Assembly (NCBI RefSeq): GCF_900186865.1
Contig: NZ_LT906480.1
Span: 3,986,001-4,050,000 of the forward strand
Direction: 5' to 3'
DNA from: Stenotrophomonas maltophilia
GTDB taxonomy: Bacteria > Pseudomonadota > Gammaproteobacteria > Xanthomonadales > Xanthomonadaceae
Length of the DNA stretch: 64,000 nucleotides
Shown here: piece after piece, positions 18,612 through 32,891 of the stretch
Numbering within the stretch: the first letter of the stretch is position 1
Layout: each line of letters starts with the position of its first letter
Notes under the pieces: model-generated
What the model was told of the DNA's origin: nothing
Database searches by the model: none
The model's input: only the letters and a program-made list of their open reading frames with translations
Position numbers and translations under genes: made by a program

Positions 18612-20452
18612 CGCCCTTCCCTCTTCCTGCGTTCATTTTCCAGCTGGAACTTGGCCCGCAGCAATGCGCCCGGATCATCCGGCACGCGCCGCATCCACGC
18701 CTCCACCGCCTGTTGCTCCTCGCGTTGGCGCGGAGTAGTGCCGTCACTGCCTGGCACGGGTTTGCCATCCTGTTCGCCTTTGCCCTCACGTGCCTGCTGC
18801 ATCGCCTGCTGCATGCGCTGGCGCTGCTGCTCATCAGCCTGGGCCTGCGCCTTGGCATCCTCCACCTGTGGTGGCGCCTGCTGTCCATCGCGGCCACGCT
18901 CGCCGGGCTGAGGCGCCGACTGCGCGTCGTCGTCACCCGCCTGGGGCTGCCCCTGCTGGCCCTGCTGAGATGGTGGCTGACCCTGTCCTGGATCCTTCTG
19001 GCCTTGCTGCGGTTGCTGGCCCTGCGGGTTCCGCTGGCCCTGTGAATTGTTCTGCTGCTTCTGCTGCCCGTTCTGCTGCGGTTTCTGCTGGTCCTGGCCC
19101 CGCCCCCCCGACTGCTTGCGCCTGCGTGCGGCATCAACCACGGCACGGTTGGCGACCGCATCGGCCATGCCGGGATGCAGCGCCAGCGCGCGGTCGTAGG
19201 CGGCGATGGCTTCGTCGTAGCTGCCCTGGCGCGCCAGCGTGTTGGCCAGGTTGTACCAGCCCGCATCACTGTCGATGCCCTCGAACTGCTTGCGCGCAGT
19301 GGCGAAGTCGCCCGCGCGATAGGCCTGCACGCCGTCGGCCAGGCGCTGGTGCTGCAACTGGTCGGCGCGCTTCCACAGCGTGCCCTGCGATGGCGGCGAA
19401 GCGGGCGCTGAAGGTGCCTGCGCCTGCACATCCCCCATCCATGGCAGCAGGCCGACCGCCAGTACTGCGGCCAGCAGCGCGCGGCGTCTGAAGGCGAGCA
19501 GCGCCAGCAGCATCACCGGTGGCAGCAGCCAGAATCCTTCATCGCGCCATTGCCTGCCCTCGCCGGGCCGCTGCGCCGCAGTACCTTCGCGTGCATCAAG
19601 CACACCCAGTGCGCGCAGGTCACTGCCATCGGCGGTGATGCGCGCATAGCGACCGCCACCTGCCGTGGCCACCGCACGCAGGCGACCTTCGTCCAGCGCA
19701 GCCTGGCGGATCTGTCCGCTGTCGTCACGATACGCCGCACCCGCCGGTGTACCGAGCCCCAGCACCGACACCTGCAGGCCGAGACCACGTGCCTGCGCGG
19801 CCGCCAATGCAGCTTCACCATCGGCTTGATCGGTGACCAGCAGGATCTGTCCCTGCGGTGCAGCGATCTGCCGCATCAGCCGCGTGGCCCAGTCGATGCC
19901 ACGGTCGGCACGCTGGCCATCACGCGGCATCACATCCGGCGACAAGGCATCCAGATACAGCGCGACGTTGCTGCCGTCATCGGTCAGCGGCGCGACGGTG
20001 TAGGCATCTTCGGCGTACACCACCAGCCCCACCTGCCCACCCTTGCGTGCACGCAGGAGCTCGCCGACCTTGGCCCTTGCCTGCAGCAGGCGCGACGGTG
20101 GCAGGTCGGTGGCAGTGATGCGGCTGGACAGATCCAGCACGATCAGCAGCGGTGCGCTGGGCTGGAACATCGGCTGTGCCTGCTGCCGCCAGCTCGGCCC
20201 CGCCATCGCCAGTGCTGCCAGCGTCCAACCCAGCAGCACTGCCAATGGCAGCCGCACGCGACGGCGAGCACCGGCGGCCAGCAGATGCGGCAACAGGTGC
20301 GCATCCACCGCCTGCCGCCACGCATCGTTGCGCCGCTGCCGGTACAGCGCCACGGCGAGAATCACCGGCAAGGCCAGCAAGGCCCACAGCCATTCCGGGC
20401 GCAGGAAGTGCAGTGCATTCCAGTCGGGAAGATGGGATGCCAATGCGATCAT
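18608..20452 (-). CDS. batB: VWA and TPR domain protein (BatB-BatC fusion)
   Basis: 614 residues from ATG 20452, which overlaps the BatA stop by 4 bp. Two N-terminal transmembrane helices (around residues 15-30 and 65-80) precede a von Willebrand A domain (about 90-290), a further hydrophobic segment (about 310-355), TPR units (about 380-450: GDFATARKQFEGIDSDAGWY, LANTLARQGSYDEAIAAYDR), and a Gln/Gly-rich disordered tail. The metal site, DxSxS in active VWA domains, reads DLSSR, so the last Ser is replaced. In other bacteria BatB and BatC are separate genes; here they are joined. Confidence 0.88.
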   Translation of the reverse strand: MIALASHLPDWNALHFLRPEWLWALLALPVILAVALYRQRRNDAWRQAVDAHLLPHLLAAGARRRVRLPLAVLLGWTLAALAMAGPSWRQQAQPMFQPSAPLLIVLDLSSRITATDLPPSRLLQARAKVGELLRARKGGQVGLVVYAEDAYTVAPLTDDGSNVALYLDALSPDVMPRDGQRADRGIDWATRLMRQIAAPQGQILLVTDQADGEAALAAAQARGLGLQVSVLGLGTPAGAAYRDDSGQIRQAALDEGRLRAVATAGGGRYARITADGSDLRALGVLDAREGTAAQRPGEGRQWRDEGFWLLPPVMLLALLAFRRRALLAAVLAVGLLPWMGDVQAQAPSAPASPPSQGTLWKRADQLQHQRLADGVQAYRAGDFATARKQFEGIDSDAGWYNLANTLARQGSYDEAIAAYDRALALHPGMADAVANRAVVDAARRRKQSGGRGQDQQKPQQNGQQKQQNNSQGQRNPQGQQPQQGQKDPGQGQPPSQQGQQGQPQAGDDDAQSAPQPGERGRDGQQAPPQVEDAKAQAQADEQQRQRMQQAMQQAREGKGEQDGKPVPGSDGTTPRQREEQQAVEAWMRRVPDDPGALLRAKFQLENERRKREGR

Positions 20453-21453
20453 CGACGGCGCTCCGGCCACACCCATGCCAATGCCCCCAGCAGCAAGGCC
20501 AGGCCCAATGGCCACGCATAGCGCTCCTCGCGCGGGCGCAGGCTCGGCCCCTTCGCAGCGATCGGCTCCAGACGATCCAGTTCGGCGTAGATGCCGGCCA
20601 GCTGCGCGGTATCGCGTGCGCGGAAGAACTGGCCACCCGTCAGGCTGGCAATCTTCTTTAACGTGGCCTCGTCGACCGGGTCCTGGTCAGCGGAAATCGG
20701 AATACCGAGGAAGCGCATGCTGCCATCGCCACCGAACGCGACGGTGTGGATGCGCACCCCTTCGGCCTGCGCGACTTCGGCCGCACGCAGCGGTTCCAGC
20801 ACGCCGGCATTGCTGACGCCATCGGTCAGCAGGATCAGTACACGTTGCCCTTCCGGCTGGCTGCGCAGGCGCTTCACCGCCAGGCCGATGGCATCACCGA
20901 TGGCCGTCTCGCGCCCGGCCAGGCCGACCACGCTGTCGCGCAGCTGGTCGCGCACACTGGCCAGGTCCGCAGTGAGTGGCGTGAGCGTATAAGCGCGGTC
21001 CCCGAAGATCAGCAGGCCGATGCGATCGCCGGCACGACGATCCAGGAAATCGGCCAGCACGGCCTTGGCTGCGGTGAGGCGATCCACCGCCTGCCCCCCC
21101 AGCACCATGTCGCCCTCGCCCATGCTGCCGGACACGTCCATCGCCAGCATCATCTGCCGGCCCTGCTGCGGTGGCGTGATCGCTTCGCCCAGCTGTTGCG
21201 GGCGAGCCAGTGCGACACACAGCGCGCACCAGCCCAGCCACAACAGCAGCGTACGCAGCCACGACCCATCGACGCGGCCGCCACCGGCCAGCGCTTCCAG
21301 TTCCGTCGCCGCATAGGGCACGCGCAGCGCAGCGCCGGGATCGGCACGACGCTTCCACCAGCGCATCAGCAACGGCAACGGCAGCGCCAGCAGGGCCAGC
21401 GGCCACGCCAGCTGCAGGTCGGGCCATGGCCAGTAACTTGCCAGCAGGTTCAT
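20449..21453 (-). CDS. batA: BatA-type VWA domain membrane protein
   Basis: 334 residues. N-terminal hydrophobic segment (LAWPLALLALPLPLLMRWW), a second helix near residue 60, then a von Willebrand A domain with a complete metal site MDVSGSMGEGD near residue 95 and LILLTDGVSNAG. A C-terminal helix (WPLGLALLLGALAWVWP) closes the protein, so the VWA domain faces the periplasm. It overlaps the DUF4381 gene by 4 bp on its 5' side. It is likely a partner of the MoxR ATPase encoded at the head of the operon. Confidence 0.92.
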   Translation of the reverse strand: MNLLASYWPWPDLQLAWPLALLALPLPLLMRWWKRRADPGAALRVPYAATELEALAGGGRVDGSWLRTLLLWLGWCALCVALARPQQLGEAITPPQQGRQMMLAMDVSGSMGEGDMVLGGQAVDRLTAAKAVLADFLDRRAGDRIGLLIFGDRAYTLTPLTADLASVRDQLRDSVVGLAGRETAIGDAIGLAVKRLRSQPEGQRVLILLTDGVSNAGVLEPLRAAEVAQAEGVRIHTVAFGGDGSMRFLGIPISADQDPVDEATLKKIASLTGGQFFRARDTAQLAGIYAELDRLEPIAAKGPSLRPREERYAWPLGLALLLGALAWVWPERRR

Positions 21454-21899
21454 CGGCGGCGCTCCAGCAGCATCGCCAGGTAGCGCTCGCGCGCCCAGCT
21501 ACGCACGGCCGCCACTTCGCTGGCGTCCACGCGGGGACGATAGGCACCTTCGGCCAGGAGGTTGCGGCGCGCATCCGGCAACGTGCCCTTCGGATCCACG
21601 CGCCGCCACCAGGCATCGTCACGCAGGGATTCACTGCCGGGCTGTGCCTGTCGCGCGGCGCGACGCAGCAGGCCGGCGATCGCCGCCAGTTCCGCGGTGG
21701 CATCGGCGGTGGTGGCCAGCTCCTGGTCGAACGCCTGCAACCAGCGTTGGCGACGACGGCGGCGTTTCCACCACAGCAGGGCCAGCGCCAGGATCACCAG
21801 CAACACCGCGCCCCCGACCATCAGATAGCCGGGGGCCGGCGGCCACCACGACGGTGCCGGCGGCAACTGCACATCGCGTAGCGGAAGGTTGGCGCTCAT
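21450..21899 (-). CDS. DUF4381 domain protein
   Basis: 149 residues. One transmembrane helix (YLMVGGAVLLVILALALLWW) after a short proline-rich N-terminus, then a basic stretch and a helical cytoplasmic domain (WLQAFDQELATTADATAELA). DUF4381 proteins are regularly found between DUF58 and VWA genes in moxR operons, as here; their function is unknown. It overlaps both neighbours by 4 bp. Confidence 0.88.
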   Translation of the reverse strand: MSANLPLRDVQLPPAPSWWPPAPGYLMVGGAVLLVILALALLWWKRRRRRQRWLQAFDQELATTADATAELAAIAGLLRRAARQAQPGSESLRDDAWWRRVDPKGTLPDARRNLLAEGAYRPRVDASEVAAVRSWARERYLAMLLERRR

Positions 21900-22825
21900 G
21901 CCGGCACCTCGGTTACCGGTGGTGCCAACCAGGCGTCGCTGGGCGCATCGGTGGACAACACCTGCACGTCAACGCGGCGTGCGCCGAGCTGGCGGCGCAG
22001 CGCCTGCAGTGGTTCGACGAAGTGCGCCTGCCAGTGCGCCTGCACCTCGCTACGACGCAGGTCGAGGCCAATGCGCTGCTGCGCGGTCTGGAACTGCAGG
22101 GCCGCCGAGGGCGGTTGCAGCTCGAGGGGATCGACCAGCAGCACCAGGCTGAGGTCATGGTGCTGGGCCAGCGCGCTCCAGCGCACGACGGGAATCCGCG
22201 CGGCCTGCTGCGGATCGGCCAGCACCAGCATGCGCGCCCCGGGGCGCAGCACGCGGGCGGCATGGTCCAGCGCGCGTTCCAGGCCGAGATCGTCGGCGGG
22301 CGGCTGCGTGTACCAGCGGGTGAGTGCGTCGAGCACGCGCAGTACACCACGCGGCCCACCCGCGGGTGCAATCGGCGCTTCGCGGTCGCTGCCGCGCAGG
22401 GCACCCACGCGATCACCGCGGCGCTGCGCCGACCACGCGGCGACGGCGCCCGCGCGTGCCGCCTGCACCGACTTGAATCGCACGCGGGTGCCGAAATACA
22501 GCGCCGGCGACGTATCGGCCACGATCAGGCTGACCCGCTCGCGCTCGGCCTGGAACAGCTTGGTATGGGCACGGCCGGTCCGCGCGGTCACGCGCCAGTC
22601 GATATGCCGTGCATCATCACCGGCCACGTACTCGCGTGACTCGGCGTACTCCATGCCACGCCCACGCAGCGGCGACGGCGCCTGCCCGGCGTTGCCGGCA
22701 CGGCCACGGCGTGGCGGCGGCGGCCGCTGTGCCAGCCGGCGCAGGGCCACCAGTTCGGACAGGTGCGGGCGCAGTCCGTCGCCATCACTGACGGTGGATG
22801 CGGCTTCCAGGGATGGATCGGTCAT
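21896..22825 (-). CDS. DUF58 domain protein
   Basis: 309 residues. The signature region is SPLRGRGMEYAESREYVAGD followed by DARHIDWRVTARTGRAHTKLF and the acidic ERVSLIVADTSPALYFG, typical of DUF58. The second half resembles a degenerate VWA fold (MLVLADPQQAARIPVVRW). It lacks membrane helices. Such proteins accompany MoxR ATPases. The gene begins 8 bp after the moxR stop codon. Confidence 0.92.
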   Translation of the reverse strand: MTDPSLEAASTVSDGDGLRPHLSELVALRRLAQRPPPPRRGRAGNAGQAPSPLRGRGMEYAESREYVAGDDARHIDWRVTARTGRAHTKLFQAERERVSLIVADTSPALYFGTRVRFKSVQAARAGAVAAWSAQRRGDRVGALRGSDREAPIAPAGGPRGVLRVLDALTRWYTQPPADDLGLERALDHAARVLRPGARMLVLADPQQAARIPVVRWSALAQHHDLSLVLLVDPLELQPPSAALQFQTAQQRIGLDLRRSEVQAHWQAHFVEPLQALRRQLGARRVDVQVLSTDAPSDAWLAPPVTEVPA

Positions 22826-22833
22826 GCGCGGGC

Positions 22834-23859
22834 TCAGGGTGCCGGCACCCGGGCCAGCAGCTCCTGCACCAGGCGTTCGCCATCCCAGCCTTCGGCGGTG
22901 GCTTCGTAGCTGGGCAGCACGCGATGGCGTAGCACGTCGGCGGCGACCGCACGCACATCGTCGGGGGTGACGAAGTCGCGGCCGGCCAACCAGGCGCGTG
23001 CACGGGCGCAGCGTTCCAACGCAATGGAACCACGCGGGCTTGCGCCCCAGGCGATGCGGCGCCCGAGGCCGGCGTCATAGCGCGACGGATCACGTGAGGC
23101 CAGCACAAGTTCGACCAGGTAGCGCTCCAGCGCCGGCGCCATGTGCAGGTCCAGCACTTCGCGGCGGGCGTCGAACACATCCTGCATCGGCAACTTCGCC
23201 GGTGCGGGTGCCGCCTCGCCCAGTGCGCCACGGGCACGCTCGCGAGCGAGCCGCAGGATCTCCGATTCGGCCGCCTGGTCCGGATAGCCGATGCGTACGT
23301 GCATCAGGAAACGGTCCAGCTGCGCTTCCGGCAGCGGGAAGGTACCTTCCTGCTCGATCGGGTTCTGCGTGGCCATCACCAGGAACAGCGGCGGCAACGC
23401 ATAGGTGTGGCGGCCAACGGTGACCTGGCGCTCACCCATCGCTTCCAGCAGTGCCGACTGCACCTTGGCTGGCGCGCGATTGATTTCATCGGCCAGCAGG
23501 ATCGGGTGGAAGATCGGGCCGGGTACGAATTCGAAGCGCCCTTCCTGCGGGCGCCAGATCTCGGTGCCGGTCAGGTCGGCCGGCAGCAGGTCGGGGGTGA
23601 ACTGCACGCGGGCGAAATCCGCCTCCAGGCGCGAGGCCAGTGCGCGGATGGCCGTGGTCTTGGCCAGGCCCGGCGCGCCCTCCACCAGCAGGTGCCCGTC
23701 GGCCAGCAATGCGATCAACAGGCGTTCGACCAAAGCCGCCTGGCCGACGATTTCAGCCGACAGCGCGTCGCGCAACTGGTTGAAGGCGCCATGCAGGCGG
23801 GAGGCGGCCGGCGCGGGCGGCGGCGAGACGGTTTCGGGCATCGGCGGTGGCAGGTTCAT
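22834..23859 (-). CDS. moxR: MoxR family AAA+ ATPase
   Basis: 341 residues from ATG 23859; upstream in-frame codons are possible but lack the conserved pattern. Walker A is EGAPGLAKTT, Walker B is LADEINRAP, sensor 1 is MATQNPIEQEGTFPLPEAQL, and the C-terminal lid domain ends with ELLARVP. MoxR ATPases act as chaperones that help mature or activate VWA-domain partners; two such partners are encoded downstream. It heads the six-gene operon moxR-DUF58-DUF4381-batA-batB-batD, in which successive genes overlap or are separated by 8 bp. Confidence 0.93.
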   Translation of the reverse strand: MNLPPPMPETVSPPPAPAASRLHGAFNQLRDALSAEIVGQAALVERLLIALLADGHLLVEGAPGLAKTTAIRALASRLEADFARVQFTPDLLPADLTGTEIWRPQEGRFEFVPGPIFHPILLADEINRAPAKVQSALLEAMGERQVTVGRHTYALPPLFLVMATQNPIEQEGTFPLPEAQLDRFLMHVRIGYPDQAAESEILRLARERARGALGEAAPAPAKLPMQDVFDARREVLDLHMAPALERYLVELVLASRDPSRYDAGLGRRIAWGASPRGSIALERCARARAWLAGRDFVTPDDVRAVAADVLRHRVLPSYEATAEGWDGERLVQELLARVPAP

Positions 23860-23952
23860 GGGGGCCTTTGACCGGCGCGGGACGGCACGGGTTCCCGACA
23901 TCATCGCAGGGTGCCCTGCGATTGGCATCAAGAACGGCTGAACGGGCCTCTC

Positions 23953-23975
23953 ATCCACGCATGGCGTGGATCTAC
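23953..23975 (-). repeat. SMAG-type palindromic repeat
   Basis: On the minus strand, GTAG is followed by the palindrome ATCCACGC-CAT-GCGTGGAT. It lies between the moxR promoter region and the end of pilQ. Confidence 0.75.
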
Positions 23976-24012
23976 CGGATCATCCGCATCCGCGGATTAC
24001 GTCCGGCATGAA

Positions 24013-24045
24013 CGAAGAAGGGCCGCACATGGCGGCCCTTCTTCG
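24013..24045 (-). terminator. Terminator of the pilMNOPQ operon
   Basis: CGAAGAAGGGCCGC (24013-24026) pairs perfectly with GCGGCCCTTCTTCG (24032-24045), loop 5 nt, 18 bp past the pilQ stop codon. The AAGAAG arm gives CTTCTTCG on the minus strand as a weak T-rich end. Confidence 0.75.
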
Positions 24046-24063
24046 TGTCGAGGGTGCGCTGGC

Positions 24064-26031
24064 TCAGTTCTGCCTGGCTACGCGCAGCACCTTCGGGGTA
24101 ACGAACACCAGCAGCTCGGCCTTGTCCTTGCTGCGGCCACGCTTCTTGAACAGGTTGCCCAGGAACGGTACATCGCCCAGGAACGGAACCTTGCTGATGC
24201 TGTTGCGGTCGGTGAACTCGTACACACCACCGATGACCACGGTCTGCCCGTCCTCGACCAGCACTGCGGTGTTCACTTCGCGGCGGTTGATCGACGGCAC
24301 GGTGCCATAGCCTTCCAGCTGGATCAGCCGGTCCACTTCATCCTTCTTCACCTGCATGTTGAGGAACACGCGGTTGTCGTTGGTGATGGTCGGGGTGACC
24401 TTCAGTTCCAGCACCACTTCCTTGAACTGCACGTTCGGCGTAGCGACACCGCCCGCACCGGCGCTGATGGTCACATAGCCGATTTCCTTACCCTGCTTGA
24501 TCAGGGCCTCGCGCTGGTTGGTGGTGACCACGCGCGGGTTGGAGATCACTTCACCACGCGACTCCTCCTGCATGGCCGACAGCTCGACGTCCAGCAGGTA
24601 GCCGGCATTGAGGATCGACAGCGCAAGCGAGCCTGCCGGGTTGGTGGACGCCGCCGGCATGGCCCAGTTCAGGCCACGGGTGATTGCCGAGCCGACCGGC
24701 ACCGGCGCCGGGCCCGTACTGCCACCGGCCAGCCAGTCGCGGTAGGCCTTGGCGTTGGTCGCATTGGCTTCGACCTGCGATTTGCGGGTTGCCTCGTTGG
24801 CTTCCAGATTGCCGCTGAAGTAGGCGTTGTCGCGGCTGCCACTGATGCCGAACCGCGCACCCAGCTCACGCGCGAACGTATCGGTGGCGATGACGATGCG
24901 GCTTTCGATCAGCACCTGGTCGACCGGACGGTCGATCACGTTGATCAGCTCGCGCATGCGCGCGATCTTTTTCGGAATGTCGCTGATCATCAGCGTGTTG
25001 GTGCGCTCGTCGGCAACGATGCGGCCACGGCCGGACAGGAAGCCACTCTCCTCCTGCGACGACCCACCACCACCGCCACCTGCGCCACCACCGCCCCCCC
25101 CGCCGATGCCCTTGGCTTCGGTCAGGGCTTTGAAGATCTGGGTGGCGCTGTGGTAGTTGATCTGGACGTAATCGGTCACCAGGTCTTCGCGGTTCTCGAT
25201 GGCGATGCGCGCGTCTTCCTTCTCCTGCTCGAACTTGGCCAGCTCGGCCTGCGGGCCGACCCAGATCACGCTGCCATCGCGTCGCTTGTCCAGGCCCTTG
25301 GCACGCAGCACGATGTCCAGTGCCTGGTCCCACGGCACGTTGACCAGGCGCAGGGTCACATTGCCCTGCACCGAGTCGGAGGCCACCACGTTGAGGTTGG
25401 ACTCTTCGGCGATCAACTGCAGCACGGTGCGCACTGGCACGTCCTGGAAATTGAAGGTCACCGGCTTGCCGGTGAAGCCACGCTGGCCGACGGCCTTTGC
25501 GGCCTGGGTGACGCTGCCGGCGGTCACTGCACCGACGGCGGCCGGAGCCTGCCGCGCGCTGATCTCCACCACGTATTCGTTGCCGCTCTGGTAGGCCAGT
25601 GACTCCACCGCACCGCCGGTGCTCAGCACCAGCTGGGTGCCGGCGCCGGACGGCTTGGCGTCGATGCGCTGCACCGGCGTGGCGAAGTCGACGACGTTCA
25701 ACGGCTTCTGCAGGTTGGCCGGCAGGCGGGCATTGCCCACGTCGACCACCACGCTGTTGCCCTGCGTGCGCAGGTCCGGGATCGCGCCCTGGCCGTCAAA
25801 CTGCACGATCAGGCGGCCCGCGCCATCATCGCCGCGCTTGAAATCGATCTTGGCCACCGACAGGCCGGCCGGTGCCGCGGCCGGTGCGACGGTGGTGCCC
25901 ACCGGCTTCTCCGCCGGTGCGGCGGCCAGCGCCGGAGCGCAGGCCAGCATCAGCGCGACTCCCAACGCGCTGACACGGTTCAAGGTAGAGCGCCGGTTGG
26001 GACGCAGCCCCTTGGCTTGGTGAAAGGTCAT
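24064..26031 (-). CDS. pilQ: Type IV pilus secretin PilQ
   Basis: 655 residues with a signal peptide (VALMLACAPALAAA). N-terminal AMIN domain (about 45-150), then an STN/N0-type domain (VTFNFQDVPVRTVLQLIAEE, about 200-260), an N1 domain containing a Gly-rich loop (GGGGGGGAGGGGGGSS, about 315-330), and the secretin core in the C-terminal half with VISNPRVVTTNQREALIKQG and VLELKVTPTITNDNRVFLN. It forms the outer membrane pore through which the type IV pilus passes. The last gene of pilMNOPQ. Confidence 0.96.
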   Translation of the reverse strand: MTFHQAKGLRPNRRSTLNRVSALGVALMLACAPALAAAPAEKPVGTTVAPAAAPAGLSVAKIDFKRGDDGAGRLIVQFDGQGAIPDLRTQGNSVVVDVGNARLPANLQKPLNVVDFATPVQRIDAKPSGAGTQLVLSTGGAVESLAYQSGNEYVVEISARQAPAAVGAVTAGSVTQAAKAVGQRGFTGKPVTFNFQDVPVRTVLQLIAEESNLNVVASDSVQGNVTLRLVNVPWDQALDIVLRAKGLDKRRDGSVIWVGPQAELAKFEQEKEDARIAIENREDLVTDYVQINYHSATQIFKALTEAKGIGGGGGGGAGGGGGGSSQEESGFLSGRGRIVADERTNTLMISDIPKKIARMRELINVIDRPVDQVLIESRIVIATDTFARELGARFGISGSRDNAYFSGNLEANEATRKSQVEANATNAKAYRDWLAGGSTGPAPVPVGSAITRGLNWAMPAASTNPAGSLALSILNAGYLLDVELSAMQEESRGEVISNPRVVTTNQREALIKQGKEIGYVTISAGAGGVATPNVQFKEVVLELKVTPTITNDNRVFLNMQVKKDEVDRLIQLEGYGTVPSINRREVNTAVLVEDGQTVVIGGVYEFTDRNSISKVPFLGDVPFLGNLFKKRGRSKDKAELLVFVTPKVLRVARQN

Positions 26032-26052
26032 CGTGCTATCCCCAGTAAACGA

Positions 26053-26586
26053 TCATTGATCTTCAAGCGAGAGCTTTGCCGGCCGTTCCAGCCAGCCACC
26101 CGCGCCATCCGGCACCAGTTCGATCAGCTCCACACGGTCTTCGAAGACCGCAGTGACCCGCCCGTCGCTCTGCCCCAGGTAACCGCCCGGGCGCACCCGG
26201 TAGGTCACCTTGTCCGGCCCCATCACCAGTGCGACGGTGCCGCCGCCGGTGCCGATGGTACCGACCATGTCCAGTGCGTCCAGCGGGAAGCCCTCCAGGG
26301 GCTCCTTGCGCCGGTTAGGATCCGGCCGCAATCCGCCATTCCCCTGCGGATTGGTCCAGGCATCGGTGAACGGATCACGCAGGCCCTGCGCGGAGTATTC
26401 GAAGGTCTCGAACTGCTGCATCACAGGCAACGGTTCCAGCGGCTGCGCCGGCCGGGCACGTTCGCCTTCCACCCACTTCTCGAGATTCGGCGCATCGCCC
26501 GGCGTGCTGGTCACGCCACGGCCGCAGGCGGCCAGCAGCAATACGGCAGCGGCCATCCCGCAGCGTGCAAAGAAGGAACGGATCAC
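26053..26586 (-). CDS. pilP: Type IV pilus lipoprotein PilP
   Basis: 177 residues. Lipoprotein signal (MAAAVLLLAACG) and a PilP domain: FEYSAQGLRDPFTDAW, LEGFPLDALDMVGTIG, VTYRVRPGGYLGQSDGRV. PilP links the inner membrane PilN-PilO complex to PilQ. Its start overlaps the pilO stop by 4 bp. Confidence 0.95.
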   Translation of the reverse strand: MIRSFFARCGMAAAVLLLAACGRGVTSTPGDAPNLEKWVEGERARPAQPLEPLPVMQQFETFEYSAQGLRDPFTDAWTNPQGNGGLRPDPNRRKEPLEGFPLDALDMVGTIGTGGGTVALVMGPDKVTYRVRPGGYLGQSDGRVTAVFEDRVELIELVPDGAGGWLERPAKLSLEDQ

Positions 26587-27239
26587 TTGCTGCCCTCCTT
26601 GCCGGCTTCAGCCTTCTGCTGTTCCTGCACCTCGGTTTCGTCGAGATACCGGTAGGTCTTGACCGTGCCGGACAATTCCAGCGCACCGGCACGCGAACCA
26701 CCGCCAGCCTTGTCCGCCGGCTTCAGATTGATGTCGTGCATGGTCAGGATCACCACGCGCGGCAGCGAGGCCACGCCACTGACGAACGCACCGAACTGGT
26801 GGTAGCTGCCCACCATCTTCAGCTTGATCGGCTTCTCGGCGTAGAACTCCTTGACCTGCTCCTGTTCCGGTTCGAACAGCTGGCTGGTCAGGCCGCTGGA
26901 CAGCGCAGTCTGCGAAATGTCGATGATCAGGTCCGGCATTTCGGTCTTGCTGGGCAGCTGCCGCAGCATCTGCTGCAGCACCTGCTCCATCTGTGCCAGC
27001 TGCTGCTTCAGCGGCCCCAGGTTCACCGCGCGTTCCTGCTGCTTGGAGAACTCGGTACGCAGATCGCTTTCCTTCGATTCCAGGCTGGCCAGTTCATCGC
27101 GCTTGCCGCTGATCAGCAGCATCCATGCAACGAACATGATGACCAGGGCCAGCAACGAACAGAAAACGATCTTGGCCTTCTGCGGCCAGTTGCCGATGTC
27201 GTTGAAATCCAGGTTCTTCAGATCGATTTTCTGGCTCAT
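26583..27239 (-). CDS. pilO: Type IV pilus assembly protein PilO
   Basis: 218 residues. One N-terminal transmembrane helix (IVFCSLLALVIMFVAWMLLI), then a coiled coil (about 55-100) and a ferredoxin-like periplasmic domain (GLTSQLFEPEQEQVKEFYAE, LPRVVILTMHDINL). It pairs with PilN in the alignment subcomplex. It overlaps pilN and pilP by 4 bp each. Confidence 0.95.
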   Translation of the reverse strand: MSQKIDLKNLDFNDIGNWPQKAKIVFCSLLALVIMFVAWMLLISGKRDELASLESKESDLRTEFSKQQERAVNLGPLKQQLAQMEQVLQQMLRQLPSKTEMPDLIIDISQTALSSGLTSQLFEPEQEQVKEFYAEKPIKLKMVGSYHQFGAFVSGVASLPRVVILTMHDINLKPADKAGGGSRAGALELSGTVKTYRYLDETEVQEQQKAEAGKEGSK

Positions 27240-28107
27240 GCGCGGTCCCCCTGCAGCGGGGCGTAAGAGGCCTGCGGCGGCTGCGCCAGGCGGCTGCCCT
27301 CAGGCCTGGCGGCCGGAGCCGGTGCGGCGGGCTGGTTCGGCTTGGCCGGTGCAGGCGCCGGTGCGCTGGCGGGTGCTGCGGCCGGGGCCGCCGCCGGTTG
27401 GGCCGGGGCCGGTGCTGGTGCAGCAGCCGGGGCCGCCACATCGGGGCCGGCGGCAAGCGGCGCCACGGCGGGCGTCGCAGCCGGGGCGGCCGCCACGCTG
27501 CCATCCGCGTTCAAACCGGCAGTGCCTGTCTCTTCACTCTGCGCCGGCAGCTTCACCGTGACCTTGAACATGTACGGCAGTGCCTTGATGTCCGATACCG
27601 GACCGGCTGCACTCTTGTCGCCGGCACTGGCCTGGATGATCGACAGCTCCGGGTTGGTCATCCAGCCGGAGGTTTCCAGGTTGCGCATGTAAGCCGACAC
27701 GCGTGCATTGGACTGGGTGCGTCCCTCGAGGGTGAGCATGTCCCCCTCCTGCTGCAGGGCGGTCAGCACCACGCCGTCGGGAATCGTGCGCACCAACGCG
27801 TCGAACAGGTGGACCATCTGCGAGCGCTTGGCCTGCAGTTCCTCGATCACCTTCTTGCGGGCCAGCAGGCGGTCCTTCTGCGCATCGAGGCGGTCGATCT
27901 CCTTGTTCTGTTCCTTGACCTTCTCGATCTCGGCTTCCAGATAGGCATTGCGGTCCATCTGGCCGCTCACCTGCCGGTCGTAATAGAACCAGATCAGCAG
28001 CGACAGCAGCAGGCCACCGATCGCGGCCATGCCCAGCATTGCGTAGAACTCGCGCTGGCGTTGCTTGCGCCGCTCGGCGCGCCAGGGCAATAGATTGATG
28101 CGTGCCA

Positions 28108-28108
<1 letters not shown>
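27236..28108 (-). CDS. pilN: Type IV pilus assembly protein PilN with Ala/Pro-rich tail
   Basis: 290 residues, against about 180-200 in Pseudomonas. The N-terminus MARINLLPWRAERRK is the conserved stretch that docks onto PilM; a transmembrane helix (MLGMAAIGGLLLSLLIWFYY) and a coiled coil follow, then a ferredoxin-like domain to about residue 195. The last 90 residues are an Ala/Pro-rich low-complexity tail with APAPA-type repeats, which should lie in the periplasm. Its ATG shares one base with the pilM stop (TGATG). Confidence 0.94.
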
Positions 28109-32861
<4,753 letters not shown>

Positions 32862-32891
32862 CGGTAGCGCAGCGGTGCCTGCCTTGGGTGG

